This document shows positions 28,901 through 37,394 of a stretch of DNA of 64,000 bases, piece after piece; the first letter of the stretch is position 1, and each line of letters begins with the position of its first letter. The notes below the pieces were generated by a model. The model had not been told where the DNA came from. It saw only the letters and a program-made list of their open reading frames with translations, and did no database searches. The translations under genes were made by a program, and so were the position numbers. Source of the DNA: Halovenus aranensis. GTDB lineage: Archaea > Halobacteriota > Halobacteria > Halobacteriales > Haloarculaceae. The DNA lies in assembly GCF_900100385.1 (NCBI RefSeq), contig NZ_FNFC01000002.1:62001-126000 (forward strand), given 5' to 3'.

Positions 28901-29907
28901 TTGTTCTCGCCGCCATCGAGGGTCGTCTCGACAGCCTGTGAGAGGCGCCTAATATCGTGCTCGCTCGTACGGTCGCTGAGGGCCGCTTCGAACTGCGTCC
29001 CCACGAGCTGTGCGGACTGGTCTCCTGCAGTCAGCCGCTTTGCGGCCGCGTTCGCGAACTCGATGTCGCGGTCCTCACCGAGGACGAACACGACGTCGTG
29101 GATGGTTTCGAGAATCCGGTCACTGCGCTCTAGCTCCAGTTCTCGCTCTCGTTCTGTGGTAATCTCGCGCGAGAAGACGGTCAGCCCCTCGTCGTCGGGG
29201 AAGGCACGGACCTCGATCGTGTAATCGAACGGGGCACCCAGGTGGTGTTCGAACGCGACTGGCTCCCCGGTCTCCATCGCGGTCCGATATCTGTCTTCGA
29301 GTTTTGTCCCGACAATCGAGGGGAACTCCTCCCAGAGCGTGGTCCCAATGAGCGTGTCTGGGTCACGGTCGATACGCGCCGCCATCTTTTCGTTCATGTA
29401 CTCGATGCGCCAGTCGGTATCGACGGCGTACACCGCGTCGGTGGCGCGTTCGAGCGTCCGACGGAAGCGCCGTCTCGTCCGTTCGGCCGCCTCCCGGTCT
29501 CGTGCAGCCGTTGCGAGTGTCTGAATACGATTTGCGAGCAGCGTGAAATTGTCGCGATTGGGGCTGACTGGAATGTAGTCCGATACCCCGGCCTGCGTCG
29601 CCTGGCCCGCGATTTCTTCGCTGCCCTGGCCGGTGAACAGGAGTATCGGGATATCGTCATCCCGCTTGCGAACGGACTTCGTCAGCTCAATGCCGTTCAG
29701 TCCGTCGAGCGAGTACGCGGTTACGATGCAGTCGATGTCCCCCGTCTCCAGTTCTTGATAGACATCATCGGGTTCCTCGACAGGCGTACAGCCGATATCG
29801 ATATCCGTCTGCTGCAGCTTCGTCTGGACGAGTTCAGTGAACGCGGAATCAGAATTCACGTAGAGTATCTGGATTGTTTGGTTCAATCTGTCGGTAAGGC
29901 CGGACAC
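25993..29907 (-). CDS. Receiver-like/PAS/GAF multi-domain sensor histidine kinase
   Basis: I chose the GTG at 29905-29907 (V-S-G-L-T-D-R-L-N-Q), 31 bases after a TTTAAG box. The open frame runs further upstream but across the divergent THEP1 gene. The 1304 residues comprise a receiver-like domain (12-128), PAS (149-252), PAS (261-382), GAF (417-550), three PAS (563-677, 691-810, 820-935), GAF (943-1085), HisKA with His1110 in V-A-H-D-L-R-N-P-L, and HATPase_c (about 1195-1300). In the receiver the phospho-Asp is Ala64 (V-T-A-Y-S-L) and the usual Lys is replaced by Ser, so it is a pseudo-receiver. It is followed by the overlapping pilin gene. Confidence 0.9.
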   Translation of the reverse strand: MSGLTDRLNQTIQILYVNSDSAFTELVQTKLQQTDIDIGCTPVEEPDDVYQELETGDIDCIVTAYSLDGLNGIELTKSVRKRDDDIPILLFTGQGSEEIAGQATQAGVSDYIPVSPNRDNFTLLANRIQTLATAARDREAAERTRRRFRRTLERATDAVYAVDTDWRIEYMNEKMAARIDRDPDTLIGTTLWEEFPSIVGTKLEDRYRTAMETGEPVAFEHHLGAPFDYTIEVRAFPDDEGLTVFSREITTERERELELERSDRILETIHDVVFVLGEDRDIEFANAAAKRLTAGDQSAQLVGTQFEAALSDRTSEHDIRRLSQAVETTLDGGENNDSLNELYDKDLQVEIAAMGSDRTFDIRVTSFQREQTAQVLLVARDVTKQSEATRQLERDRDALRQLQTVMAEGGVTTQTRLQRLLEVGCMNLGLEIGIVSQIQGDDYGIKAVHAPDADITVGDSFDLSATYCAEVVDSDAVCSFIDAVADGRETHPAYRKFELESYIGAPLVVDGERYGTVNFSSPTARTAAFGAVERTFVELLAELVSAEISRGRDRMELKRQEFLFERVQNIADIGVWEYTPETGELEWSDGVKRIHGVDETYEPSLDDGIEFYHPDDRETVESAVNEAIEAGTPYDLDLRIVRSDGEERDVRAWGERVEDTQHGETALRGVFQDITERKAKEREYRELAEEYEALLETSGDAIFLLDVDTSGEDPSFEFARLSPGYEMQTGLTTDEVRGKSPQAVFGDERGAELDANYTRCIEQREPISYQEELDISDDARFWETSLAPVIVDGDIVRVVGIARNVTQRVTRERSLETTNQRLESLIEATPLTVMEIDSDGIVTRWNDEAEHMFGWSRDEVIGEFNPIVPEDNQGEFSTHRQRALSGERIRGKEVRRVTKDGEELDLLLSVAPVADPDGETTSILAMLEDITDQKRLEEKLRALQETARRLSGAQSTDEIGDIAVDAAVEILGFEFTGLWEYDSNADRLVALSASDSTTELLGELPDATPDDSLAWDAFEASELRIYDDLRAQQSASELATGLESGLFVPLGAFGVMGVGTPVAQSFSDTDADMFRILGATVGAAFARASREAELQRQNERLDEFASVVAHDLRNPLSVAVGFREVIESTGDLEHLDRIESAHDRMERMIDDLLTLARGETTVSDTEQVDIGAVTTEAWGYVDTADATLTVASQVPTLVGDGSRLTQLFENLFRNAIEHGGDGVTVTVGQLEADTGFYVEDDGTGIPPDQREDVLEHGVTTNEGGTGFGLSIVTDIAAAHGWSVRVTDGADGGARFEFVTAAGRT

Positions 29908-29934
29908 AATTATCAACAGTAGGGGGCATACCAG

Positions 29935-29941
29935 CTTAAAC
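29935..29941 (-). promoter_or_regulatory. TATA-like box of the large kinase gene
   Basis: On the minus strand this reads GTTTAAG, centred 31 bases before the GTG at 29907. It decides the choice of that start. Confidence 0.5.
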
Positions 29942-30096
29942 ATTTCCCGCCGCGACGTCTGTGCAGTCTCTCGTACAACGACTGTCGCGCCTGCTGTCAC
30001 GGTCTCTACCGGTGACGCCGGCAAAACGTTCATCTTCCCAACGTAACTACAACTATCTAGTCTCGGACGGGCTGACAGCCACCGTTTCACACAGCT

Positions 30097-30633
30097 ATGG
30101 CGACAAATCACCTCCTGACCGGGCCGCCGAAAAGCGGGAAGACGACGGCGCTCAGGCGGACGCTCGACCGGCTCGAAGACGCTGGTGTGACCGTCGGCGG
30201 CTTCTATAGTCCAGAGCGACGCCGTGACGGCCAGCGGGTCGGCTTCGACCTCGTCGAGGTTGCCACCGACGAGCGGGCGACGCTGGCGGCTGTCGACCGC
30301 GAACGGGGGCCGACCGTGGGTGAATACAGCGTCGCGGTCGAGACCGTCGACGAGTTCGCGGGCCGGACTCTCCCCGACGCGCGAGCCACGGCCGACCTGG
30401 TCGTTATCGACGAGATTGCGGCGATGCAACTCCACAGCGACGTGTTCCTCGAAGAACTCGAACTGACACTCGACAGCGACCGGCCGGTGCTCGCGTCCGT
30501 CCAGTCCGCGTCGTCTGCCAACTTTGTCGACCGAATCACACGGCGACGCGACGTGCGCCTCTACAGAGTGACACCGGAGACGCGGGACAGGTTGCCGAAA
30601 CGACTCGCGACCCGCTTTCGCAACGAGTTGTAG
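30097..30633 (+). CDS. THEP1-type nucleoside-triphosphatase
   Basis: The 178-residue P-loop protein has Walker A G-P-P-K-S-G-K-T-T near residue 9 and Walker B L-V-V-I-D-E-I near 110. The V-G-G-F-Y-S-P-E segment (residues 33-40) is typical of the THEP1/cancer-related NTPase family. Family members hydrolyse NTPs broadly; the biological role is unsettled. It is followed by polB after 69 bases. Confidence 0.9.
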   Translation: MATNHLLTGPPKSGKTTALRRTLDRLEDAGVTVGGFYSPERRRDGQRVGFDLVEVATDERATLAAVDRERGPTVGEYSVAVETVDEFAGRTLPDARATADLVVIDEIAAMQLHSDVFLEELELTLDSDRPVLASVQSASSANFVDRITRRRDVRLYRVTPETRDRLPKRLATRFRNEL

Positions 30634-30670
30634 TCGTCTCTGGGTGCCAGAGAGCTATCGGACCGCGAAC

Positions 30671-30678
30671 GTTTTTAT
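30671..30678 (+). promoter_or_regulatory. TATA-like box for polB
   Basis: GTTTTTAT lies about 28 bases before the polB ATG, the distance of a haloarchaeal leaderless promoter. Confidence 0.5.
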
Positions 30679-30702
30679 CCGGGGGACCAAAGCACGGCCA
30701 AC

Positions 30703-33447
30703 ATGAGTCAGCGTCAACTCGGGGACTACGGCGGCGGGAACCCGGACGAGCGACCCGCGGAGGAAGCCGAAGCCGTCGCCGGCGACACTGGCGACGACGC
30801 GAGCTACGTCGACACGAGCGACGCACTCTTTCCGGATGTCGAGGCGACGGTCGATATCGGCGTAATGCAGGTCGATTACACTATCGAAGGAACCGGTGAC
30901 GACGAGCGGCCAATCGTCCACGTCTTCGGGCGAACGCCCGCGGGTGAGTTGGTTCACGTCCGCGTGCTGGAGTTCAGGCCGTACTTTTATGCCCCAGCAG
31001 AGAACGTCACCGAGGGACGGCTGATGGAGTACGACCGGATTACGGGATGGGACCAGACCGACGACGACGGCGAGCCGTTCGAATCTATCCGCGGCGAGCG
31101 CCTCGTCAAAATCTACGGCCAGACGCCCCGGGACGTGGGACAGATTCGTGACGAGTTCGACCACTACGAGGCCGATATTCTCTTTCCGAACCGGCTGCTC
31201 ATCGACAAAGACATCACCAGTGGCATCCGCGTCCCAGAGCGCGCACTCGACACCGACGACGACCGGCTGACACTCCGAGCCCACCACGAGGAAATCGACG
31301 CCGTCGACGTCGATGCGACACCGCGGGTCAACACCTTCGACATCGAGGTCGACGACCGCTCTGGCTTCCCCGAGGACGGTGAAGAGCAGGTTATCTGTAT
31401 CGCCAGCCACGACTCTACCGACGACGAATACATCCTCTGGCTGTACGAGGCCCCGGACGGCGAAACCGCACCCGAGGAACTGGCCGACTACGCCCCAATC
31501 GAGACCGACAGCCGAGAAGCGAGCGACGAGGCCACGGACCTGTCTGTCGATATCAGACGCTACAGCACCGAGGAGGAGATGCTCGAATCGTTCCTCGACT
31601 ACATCGAGCGAACCGACCCGGACGTACTCACCGGCTGGAACTTCGACGACTTCGACGCGCCCTACCTCATCGACCGCCTCGAACACCTCGACGACCAGAC
31701 GGAACGAAACCTCCAGTTCGACCGCCTCTCGCGGGTGAACGAAGTCTGGGCCAGCGGCTGGGGTGGCCCCGATATCAAGGGTCGTGTCGTCTTCGACCTG
31801 CTGTATGCCTATCAGCGAACGAAGTTCACCGAACTCGACTCATACCGACTCGACGATGTCGGCGAGCGGGAACTCGGCGTCGGCAAGGAACGCTATCCCG
31901 GCGACATCGGCGACCTCTGGGAAGACGACCCCGAACGACTACTCGAGTACAACCTCCGCGACGTGGAGCTGTGTGTCGAACTCGACCGCGAACAGAACAT
32001 CGTCGCCTTCTGGAACGAGGTACGCCAGTTCGTCGGCTGTAAGCTCGAAGACGCCACCACACCCGGCGACGCCGTCGACATGTACGTCCTCCACAAGCTC
32101 CACGACGAGTTCGCCCTCCCATCGAAAGGTCAACAGGAGAGCGAGGACTACGAGGGCGGCGCGGTCTTCGACCCCATCACCGGGGTCCGGGAGAACGTCA
32201 GCGTGCTCGACCTGAAGTCACTCTACCCGATGTGTATGGTGACTATCAACGCCTCGCCGGAGACGAAAGTCGACCCCGAGAGCTACGACGGCGAGACCTA
32301 CCGCGCCCCGAACGGGACCCGGTTCCGGAAGGAACCCGACGGCGCAATCCGGGAGATGGTCGACGAGCTGTTGACCGAGCGCGAGGAGAAGAAAACACTC
32401 CGGGACGACCACGACGCCAAGACCGCCGCCTACGAGCAGTACGACCGCCAGCAGCAAGCTGTCAAGGTCATCATGAACAGCCTATACGGCGTGCTCGGGT
32501 GGGACCGGTTCCGCCTCTACGACCGAGAGATGGGTGCGGCCGTCACGGCCACGGGTCGGGAGGTAATCGAGTTCACCGAGCAGGTGACAAACGAACTCGA
32601 CAAGGAGGTCATCTACGGCGACACCGACTCGGTCATGGTCAGCGTCGGAACGGACGTTTCGAAAGAAGAAGCAATCGAGCGCTCGTTCGAAATCGAGGAG
32701 CGAATCAACGACGCTTACGACGAGTTCGCACGAGAGGAACTCGACGCCACAGACCACCGCTTCCAGATAGAGTTCGAGAAACTGTACCGGCGCTTCTTCC
32801 AGGCGGGCAAGAAGAAACGCTACGCCGGTCACATCGTCTGGAAGGAAGGCCAGGACGTCGACGATATCGACATCACCGGATTCGAGTACCAGCGCTCGGA
32901 TATTGCCCCCATCACGAAGCGAGTTCAGAAAGACGTTATCGAGATGATCGTCAAAGGCGAGGACGTCGACGAAATAAAGACCTACGTCCACGACGTAATT
33001 CAGGACTTCCAGGACGGCAACGCTGACCCGGAAGACGTGGGTATCCCGGGCGGTATCGGCAAGCGCCTGGACAACTACGACACAGACACTGCACACGTCC
33101 GGGGTGCGAAGTACGCGAACACCGTGCTGGGGACGAACTTCCAGCGCGGGTCAAAGCCAAAGCGCCTCTACGTCGACCGGGTACACGCCGACTTCTTCGA
33201 GCGAATCGAGGCAGAGAACGGCGACGAACTCGACGCCGACCCGGTGTATGAAGAGTTCCAGCGCGACCCCGATGTCATCTGTTTCGAATACGCCGACCAG
33301 GTGCCCGAGGAGTTCGAAATCGACTGGGAGAAGATGCTCGACAAGACGCTCAAAGGTCCAATTGCCCGGATTCTGGAAGCCCTTGGCATCTCCTGGGACG
33401 AGGTTCGTTCGGGACAGGAACAGACTGGACTGGGCCAGTATACCTGA
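30703..33447 (+). CDS. polB: Family B DNA polymerase (PolB)
   Basis: The 914-residue replicative polymerase has the 3'-5' exonuclease Exo I motif D-I-E near residue 213, motif A (S-L-Y-P near 506), motif B (K-x3-N-S-L-Y-G near 588) and motif C (Y-G-D-T-D-S near 640). No intein interrupts motifs A-C, which are common intein sites in haloarchaea. An acidic N-terminal extension of about 45 residues precedes the fold. Chromosome replication and repair are the expected roles. Confidence 0.97.
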   Translation: MSQRQLGDYGGGNPDERPAEEAEAVAGDTGDDASYVDTSDALFPDVEATVDIGVMQVDYTIEGTGDDERPIVHVFGRTPAGELVHVRVLEFRPYFYAPAENVTEGRLMEYDRITGWDQTDDDGEPFESIRGERLVKIYGQTPRDVGQIRDEFDHYEADILFPNRLLIDKDITSGIRVPERALDTDDDRLTLRAHHEEIDAVDVDATPRVNTFDIEVDDRSGFPEDGEEQVICIASHDSTDDEYILWLYEAPDGETAPEELADYAPIETDSREASDEATDLSVDIRRYSTEEEMLESFLDYIERTDPDVLTGWNFDDFDAPYLIDRLEHLDDQTERNLQFDRLSRVNEVWASGWGGPDIKGRVVFDLLYAYQRTKFTELDSYRLDDVGERELGVGKERYPGDIGDLWEDDPERLLEYNLRDVELCVELDREQNIVAFWNEVRQFVGCKLEDATTPGDAVDMYVLHKLHDEFALPSKGQQESEDYEGGAVFDPITGVRENVSVLDLKSLYPMCMVTINASPETKVDPESYDGETYRAPNGTRFRKEPDGAIREMVDELLTEREEKKTLRDDHDAKTAAYEQYDRQQQAVKVIMNSLYGVLGWDRFRLYDREMGAAVTATGREVIEFTEQVTNELDKEVIYGDTDSVMVSVGTDVSKEEAIERSFEIEERINDAYDEFAREELDATDHRFQIEFEKLYRRFFQAGKKKRYAGHIVWKEGQDVDDIDITGFEYQRSDIAPITKRVQKDVIEMIVKGEDVDEIKTYVHDVIQDFQDGNADPEDVGIPGGIGKRLDNYDTDTAHVRGAKYANTVLGTNFQRGSKPKRLYVDRVHADFFERIEAENGDELDADPVYEEFQRDPDVICFEYADQVPEEFEIDWEKMLDKTLKGPIARILEALGISWDEVRSGQEQTGLGQYT

Positions 33448-33527
33448 CAGAGAGGTATCTCTTGTTCGGTAATACAAAACCGCCCCTTGATTTATCTCGT
33501 CAAGATATCGTATCTATCGCTATTTAC

Positions 33528-33589
33528 TTTCTACATCAAAAACATTCTTTACCAAAGTAGAAATTATGCCGCTAAAATGCGAAAGCATT
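33528..33589. promoter_or_regulatory. Inverted repeat and GAAA-loop hairpin upstream of sufC
   Basis: In the AT-rich 180 bases between polB and sufC there is a seven-base inverted repeat (TTTCTAC at 33528-33534 and GTAGAAA at 33557-33563). It is followed by a five-pair hairpin with a GAAA loop (33576-33589). Either could be an operator or leader element for the iron-sulfur operon. I see no gene in this gap. Confidence 0.4.
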
Positions 33590-33627
33590 ATGAGTCTTAC
33601 AGCCCTGTTTTCGGATGACCTAAGAAA

Positions 33628-34533
33628 ATGGCTACACTCAAAATCGAGAACCTACAAGCGAAGGTAGCAGAGGACGGCGGCGAGACGATTCTGCGCGGTG
33701 TCGACCTCGAGGTCGCCAGTAACGACATCCACGCCCTGATGGGACCCAACGGGAGCGGAAAGTCGACACTGGCGAAAGTCATCGCCGGCCACCCTGCCTA
33801 CGAGGTCACCGGCGGCTCCGTCACACTGGAGCTTGAGGGTGACGAGTTCGACGAGGAGATGCCAGACGACCTGCGCGAGTGGGACCTGCTCGACCTCGAA
33901 CCAAACGAGCGGGCGGCGCTTGGAATCTTCCTCGGATTCCAGTACCCCGCCGAAATCGAGGGCATCACGATGGTCAACTTCCTCCGGACGGCACTCAACG
34001 CCAAGCTCGAAGAGCGCGAAGAGCTCTTCGAGGAAGGCGAAGAGGAGGAAGAAGACGACGAGGACGCGGGCTACGAGACCTCGCCGATGGAAGGTCCCGC
34101 AGACGAGGGCGAAGTCGGCGTCGCCGAGTTCCAGGAGATTCTCCAGGAGAAGATGGAGGTTCTCGACATGGACGAGAAGTTCGCCAGCCGGTACCTGAAC
34201 GCAGGCTTCTCCGGCGGCGAGAAAAAGCAAAACGAGGTCCTCCAGGCAGCGATTCTGGAACCCGAAATCGCGGTGCTCGACGAAATCGACTCCGGGCTCG
34301 ACATCGACCGACTGCAGGACGTGTCGAACGGAATCAACGCGCTGCGTGACGAGCAGGGAACTGGTATCCTCCAGATTACCCACTACCAGCGGATTCTCGA
34401 CTACGTCGAGCCCGATTACGTCCACGTGATGCTCGACGGCAAAATTGCAAAGAGCGGCGGTGCGGAACTGGCCGAGCAGCTCGAAGACGACGGCTACGAC
34501 TGGGTCCGCGAAGAAGTCTACGAGACGGCCTAA
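33628..34533 (+). CDS. sufC: SufC, Fe-S cluster assembly ATPase
   Basis: An ABC-type ATPase of 301 residues with Walker A G-P-N-G-S-G-K-S-T (near 38-46), the SufC signature F-S-G-G-E-K-K-Q (near 193) and Walker B A-V-L-D-E-I-D-S-G-L-D. A very acidic insertion (about residues 130-160, mostly Glu and Asp) makes it longer than bacterial SufC; such inserts are common in haloarchaea. It powers the SufBCD scaffold that builds Fe-S clusters. First gene of sufC-sufB-sufD. Confidence 0.96.
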   Translation: MATLKIENLQAKVAEDGGETILRGVDLEVASNDIHALMGPNGSGKSTLAKVIAGHPAYEVTGGSVTLELEGDEFDEEMPDDLREWDLLDLEPNERAALGIFLGFQYPAEIEGITMVNFLRTALNAKLEEREELFEEGEEEEEDDEDAGYETSPMEGPADEGEVGVAEFQEILQEKMEVLDMDEKFASRYLNAGFSGGEKKQNEVLQAAILEPEIAVLDEIDSGLDIDRLQDVSNGINALRDEQGTGILQITHYQRILDYVEPDYVHVMLDGKIAKSGGAELAEQLEDDGYDWVREEVYETA

Positions 34534-34561
34534 TCGAAACTACAACACCAAGTGATACACC

Positions 34562-35986
34562 ATGAGTTCAGAAGACCTCCAAGAAACTGACACCGAAGCC
34601 CGATTCGAGTTCAAGAAAGAGGAGAAATCGGCGTTCAAATCCGAGAAGGGGCTGACCGAGGAGACCATCCGGGTCATCTCGGAGGACAAAGACGAACCCG
34701 AGTGGATGCTGGAGCGTCGCCTCCGCGCACTCGACCTCTTCCAGGAGATGCCGATGCCGACGGACTGGCCCGGCCAGCCCGACCTCTCGGAAATCGAAAT
34801 CGACGAAATCGTCCCGTACATCCGCCCGGACATCGAGACACGAGGCGGCGTCGACGACTGGGAAGACCTCCCCGAAGAGATTCAGGACACGTTCGACAAG
34901 CTGGGTATCCCAGAGGCCGAGAAAAACGCCCTCTCGGGTGTCGGTGCCCAGTACGAGTCCGAAATCGTCTACCAGAACATGAAAGAGCAGTGGGAAGACA
35001 AGGGCGTCATCTTCATGGACATGGACCGGGCTGTTCAGGAACACCCCGACCTCGTCCGTGAGCACTTCATGACCTCCTGTGTCCCTCCGAGTGACAACAA
35101 GTTCGCCGCACTCCACGGCGCTATCTGGTCGGGTGGCTCGTTCGTCTACGTCCCTGAGAACACGACGGTCGAGATGCCCGTTCAGGCGTATTTCCGGATG
35201 AACAGCGAGGGCATGGGCCAGTTCGAGCACACGCTCATCATCGCCGAGGACAACTCCGAAGTCCACTACATCGAGGGTTGTTCGGCGCCGAAGTACTCCG
35301 CGTTCAACCTTCACTCCGGCGGCGTCGAGGTGTTCGTCGGCGAGAACGCACACGTTCAGTACTCCACGGTGCAGAACTGGTCGCGTAACACCTACAACCT
35401 GAACACGAAACGCGCAATCGTCGAGAGTGACGGGACGATGGAGTGGGTCTCGGGTTCGATGGGCTCGAAAGCGACGATGCTGTACCCGAGCACCATCCTC
35501 AAGGGTCCCGGTGCGACCGACAACCACATCACCATCGCCTTCGCGGGCGAGGGACAGAACATCGACACCGGCGCGAAGGTCTATCACAACGCGCCAAACA
35601 CGCAGTCGACCATCGAATCCAAGTCCGTCGCCAAGGACGGCGGCCGCACCAACTACCGCGGTCTGGTCCACATCGCCGACGGCGCGGAGAACTCTTCGAC
35701 GGCAGTCGAGTGTGACGCACTGATGTTCGACAACGACTCGACGTCAGACACGATGCCGTACATGGAGATTCAGGAGTCGAACGTCAACGTCGCCCACGAG
35801 GCCACCGTCGGCAAAATCGGCGACGAAGACGTGTTCTATCTCCAGTCGCGTGGCCTGGACGACGACGACGCAAAGCAGATGATTGTCAACGGCTTTATCG
35901 AGCCGATTACCGAGGAACTCCCCATCGAGTACGCCGTCGAACTCAACCGGCTGGTCGAACTCGAGATGGAGGGTTCGCTCGGATAG
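34562..35986 (+). CDS. sufB: SufB, Fe-S cluster assembly scaffold
   Basis: The 474-residue protein has the SufB signatures C-V-P-P-S-D-N-K-F-A-A-L-H, the right-handed beta-helix core (about 150-400) and the C-terminal R-G-L-D-D-D-D-A-K-Q-M-I-V-N-G-F. It is about 60 percent the length of intein-bearing homologues and has no intein. The gap to sufC is 28 bases and to sufD 13 bases. Confidence 0.97.
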   Translation: MSSEDLQETDTEARFEFKKEEKSAFKSEKGLTEETIRVISEDKDEPEWMLERRLRALDLFQEMPMPTDWPGQPDLSEIEIDEIVPYIRPDIETRGGVDDWEDLPEEIQDTFDKLGIPEAEKNALSGVGAQYESEIVYQNMKEQWEDKGVIFMDMDRAVQEHPDLVREHFMTSCVPPSDNKFAALHGAIWSGGSFVYVPENTTVEMPVQAYFRMNSEGMGQFEHTLIIAEDNSEVHYIEGCSAPKYSAFNLHSGGVEVFVGENAHVQYSTVQNWSRNTYNLNTKRAIVESDGTMEWVSGSMGSKATMLYPSTILKGPGATDNHITIAFAGEGQNIDTGAKVYHNAPNTQSTIESKSVAKDGGRTNYRGLVHIADGAENSSTAVECDALMFDNDSTSDTMPYMEIQESNVNVAHEATVGKIGDEDVFYLQSRGLDDDDAKQMIVNGFIEPITEELPIEYAVELNRLVELEMEGSLG

Positions 35987-35999
35987 CGAGGTGAATGTA

Positions 36000-37211
36000 A
36001 TGAGTACGCAGGTACACGCAAATCTGACGGAAGAACAGGTACGGGAGATAAGCGAGTCCCTCGGCGAGCCCGAGTGGCTACTGGAGACACGGCTAGAGGC
36101 CTTCGAGGCGCTCGAAGGGCTGGAGATGCCCGATGTCATCAGGACGCCCGGACGCGACTGGACGAACCTCGACTCGCTGGACTACGAGACGCTGGTCGAC
36201 CCGCTCGACTGGGCACAAGAGAAAGACCGCGTCGACGCCGACGGTGTGGACGTGCTCTCCTGGGAGGAGGCACTCGACGAACACGGTGACCTCATCGAAG
36301 AGCAGTTCGGCAGCGTCGTCGACCCCGAACGGAACTACCTGACTGCGCTGTCGACGGCACTGTTCAGCGCCGGGACGGTCGTCTACGTCCCCGAGGGTGT
36401 CACCGCCGAGGACGTGACCATTCGGACAGAGATGAACTCCCGGTCGCTGTTCAACTACACGCTCGTCGTCGCCGAAGACAACGCGAGCGTGACGATTCTC
36501 GAACGGCAGTCCACCGGCGACGAACTGGAGGGCCAGCGCTACTACAGCGGCGTCGTCGAGGCCGTCGTCGGCGAGAACTCCCACGTCCAGTTTGGTACGC
36601 TCCAGAACCTCTCCGAGGAGACGTACAACTTCCAGGTCAAACGCGGCCACGCCGACCAGTACGGGACTCTCAACTGGATTGAGGGCAACCTCGGTACCCG
36701 GATGACCAAGACCTCTGTCGAGACGCGACTGCTCGGAGACAGCAGCGAGTCCAAAATCGTCGGTGCCTTCTTCGGCCACGACGACCAGCACCTCGACCTC
36801 GCGAGCCGCGTCTGGCACGAGGCCGAACACACGACTGCCGACCTCGTGACCCGTGGCGTCCTCGACGACGTCGCCCGGTCGGTGTACGAGGGCGTCCAAG
36901 ACGTCGGTGAGGACGCGTGGGATACTAACTCCTACCAGCGCGAGAACACGCTGATGCTGTCTGACGAGAGCGAGGCCGACGCCTCGCCGAAGCTCATCAT
37001 CAACAACCACGACACCGAAGCGAGCCACTCCGCGACGGTCGGACAGGTCGACCAAGAAGACCTCCTGTATCTGACCTCACGGAGCATCCCCGAAGAGGAC
37101 GCTATCAACATGCTCGTCGAGGGCTTTTTCGTCCCGGTCCTCGAAGAAGTCGAAGTCGACGAACTGCGTGAGGACACGCAGGAACTTATCGCACAGCGGC
37201 TCCGCAACTGA
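36000..37211 (+). CDS. sufD: SufD, Fe-S cluster assembly protein
   Basis: I chose the ATG at 36000 (M-S-T-Q-V-H-A-N-L), 13 bases after the sufB stop; the upstream frame overlaps sufB. The 403-residue protein is a SufB paralogue with the beta-helix core (about 110-340) and the C-terminal L-Y-L-T-S-R-S-I-P-E-E-D-A. It pairs with SufB and SufC. Its opening residues (about 10-45) share with SufB the pattern E-P-E-W-[LM]-L-E. Confidence 0.95.
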   Translation: MSTQVHANLTEEQVREISESLGEPEWLLETRLEAFEALEGLEMPDVIRTPGRDWTNLDSLDYETLVDPLDWAQEKDRVDADGVDVLSWEEALDEHGDLIEEQFGSVVDPERNYLTALSTALFSAGTVVYVPEGVTAEDVTIRTEMNSRSLFNYTLVVAEDNASVTILERQSTGDELEGQRYYSGVVEAVVGENSHVQFGTLQNLSEETYNFQVKRGHADQYGTLNWIEGNLGTRMTKTSVETRLLGDSSESKIVGAFFGHDDQHLDLASRVWHEAEHTTADLVTRGVLDDVARSVYEGVQDVGEDAWDTNSYQRENTLMLSDESEADASPKLIINNHDTEASHSATVGQVDQEDLLYLTSRSIPEEDAINMLVEGFFVPVLEEVEVDELREDTQELIAQRLRN

Positions 37212-37394
37212 CGCCCGCGTTTCGGTCGCGTTCATTCTTTTGCGATTTCTTCCACTGTGACACACGTCTGTACAGGCATAGACACATCCACTCACTGTCA
37301 GTAAACCGCATATCGGTCCGTCCTAGCCGGATTGATGAATATAAGGAATATATGGGTAATCGGTTAAAACACCCCCCTGCTACTATCAGCTATC

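Noticed and set aside
29908-30435. Extending the large kinase up to an ATG at 30435
   Set aside because: The extension would run through the THEP1 gene on the other strand and lacks family signal; the TTTAAG box fits the GTG at 29907.
35883-35999. SufD start upstream at 35883
   Set aside because: It lies inside sufB; the ATG at 36000 begins the conserved region.
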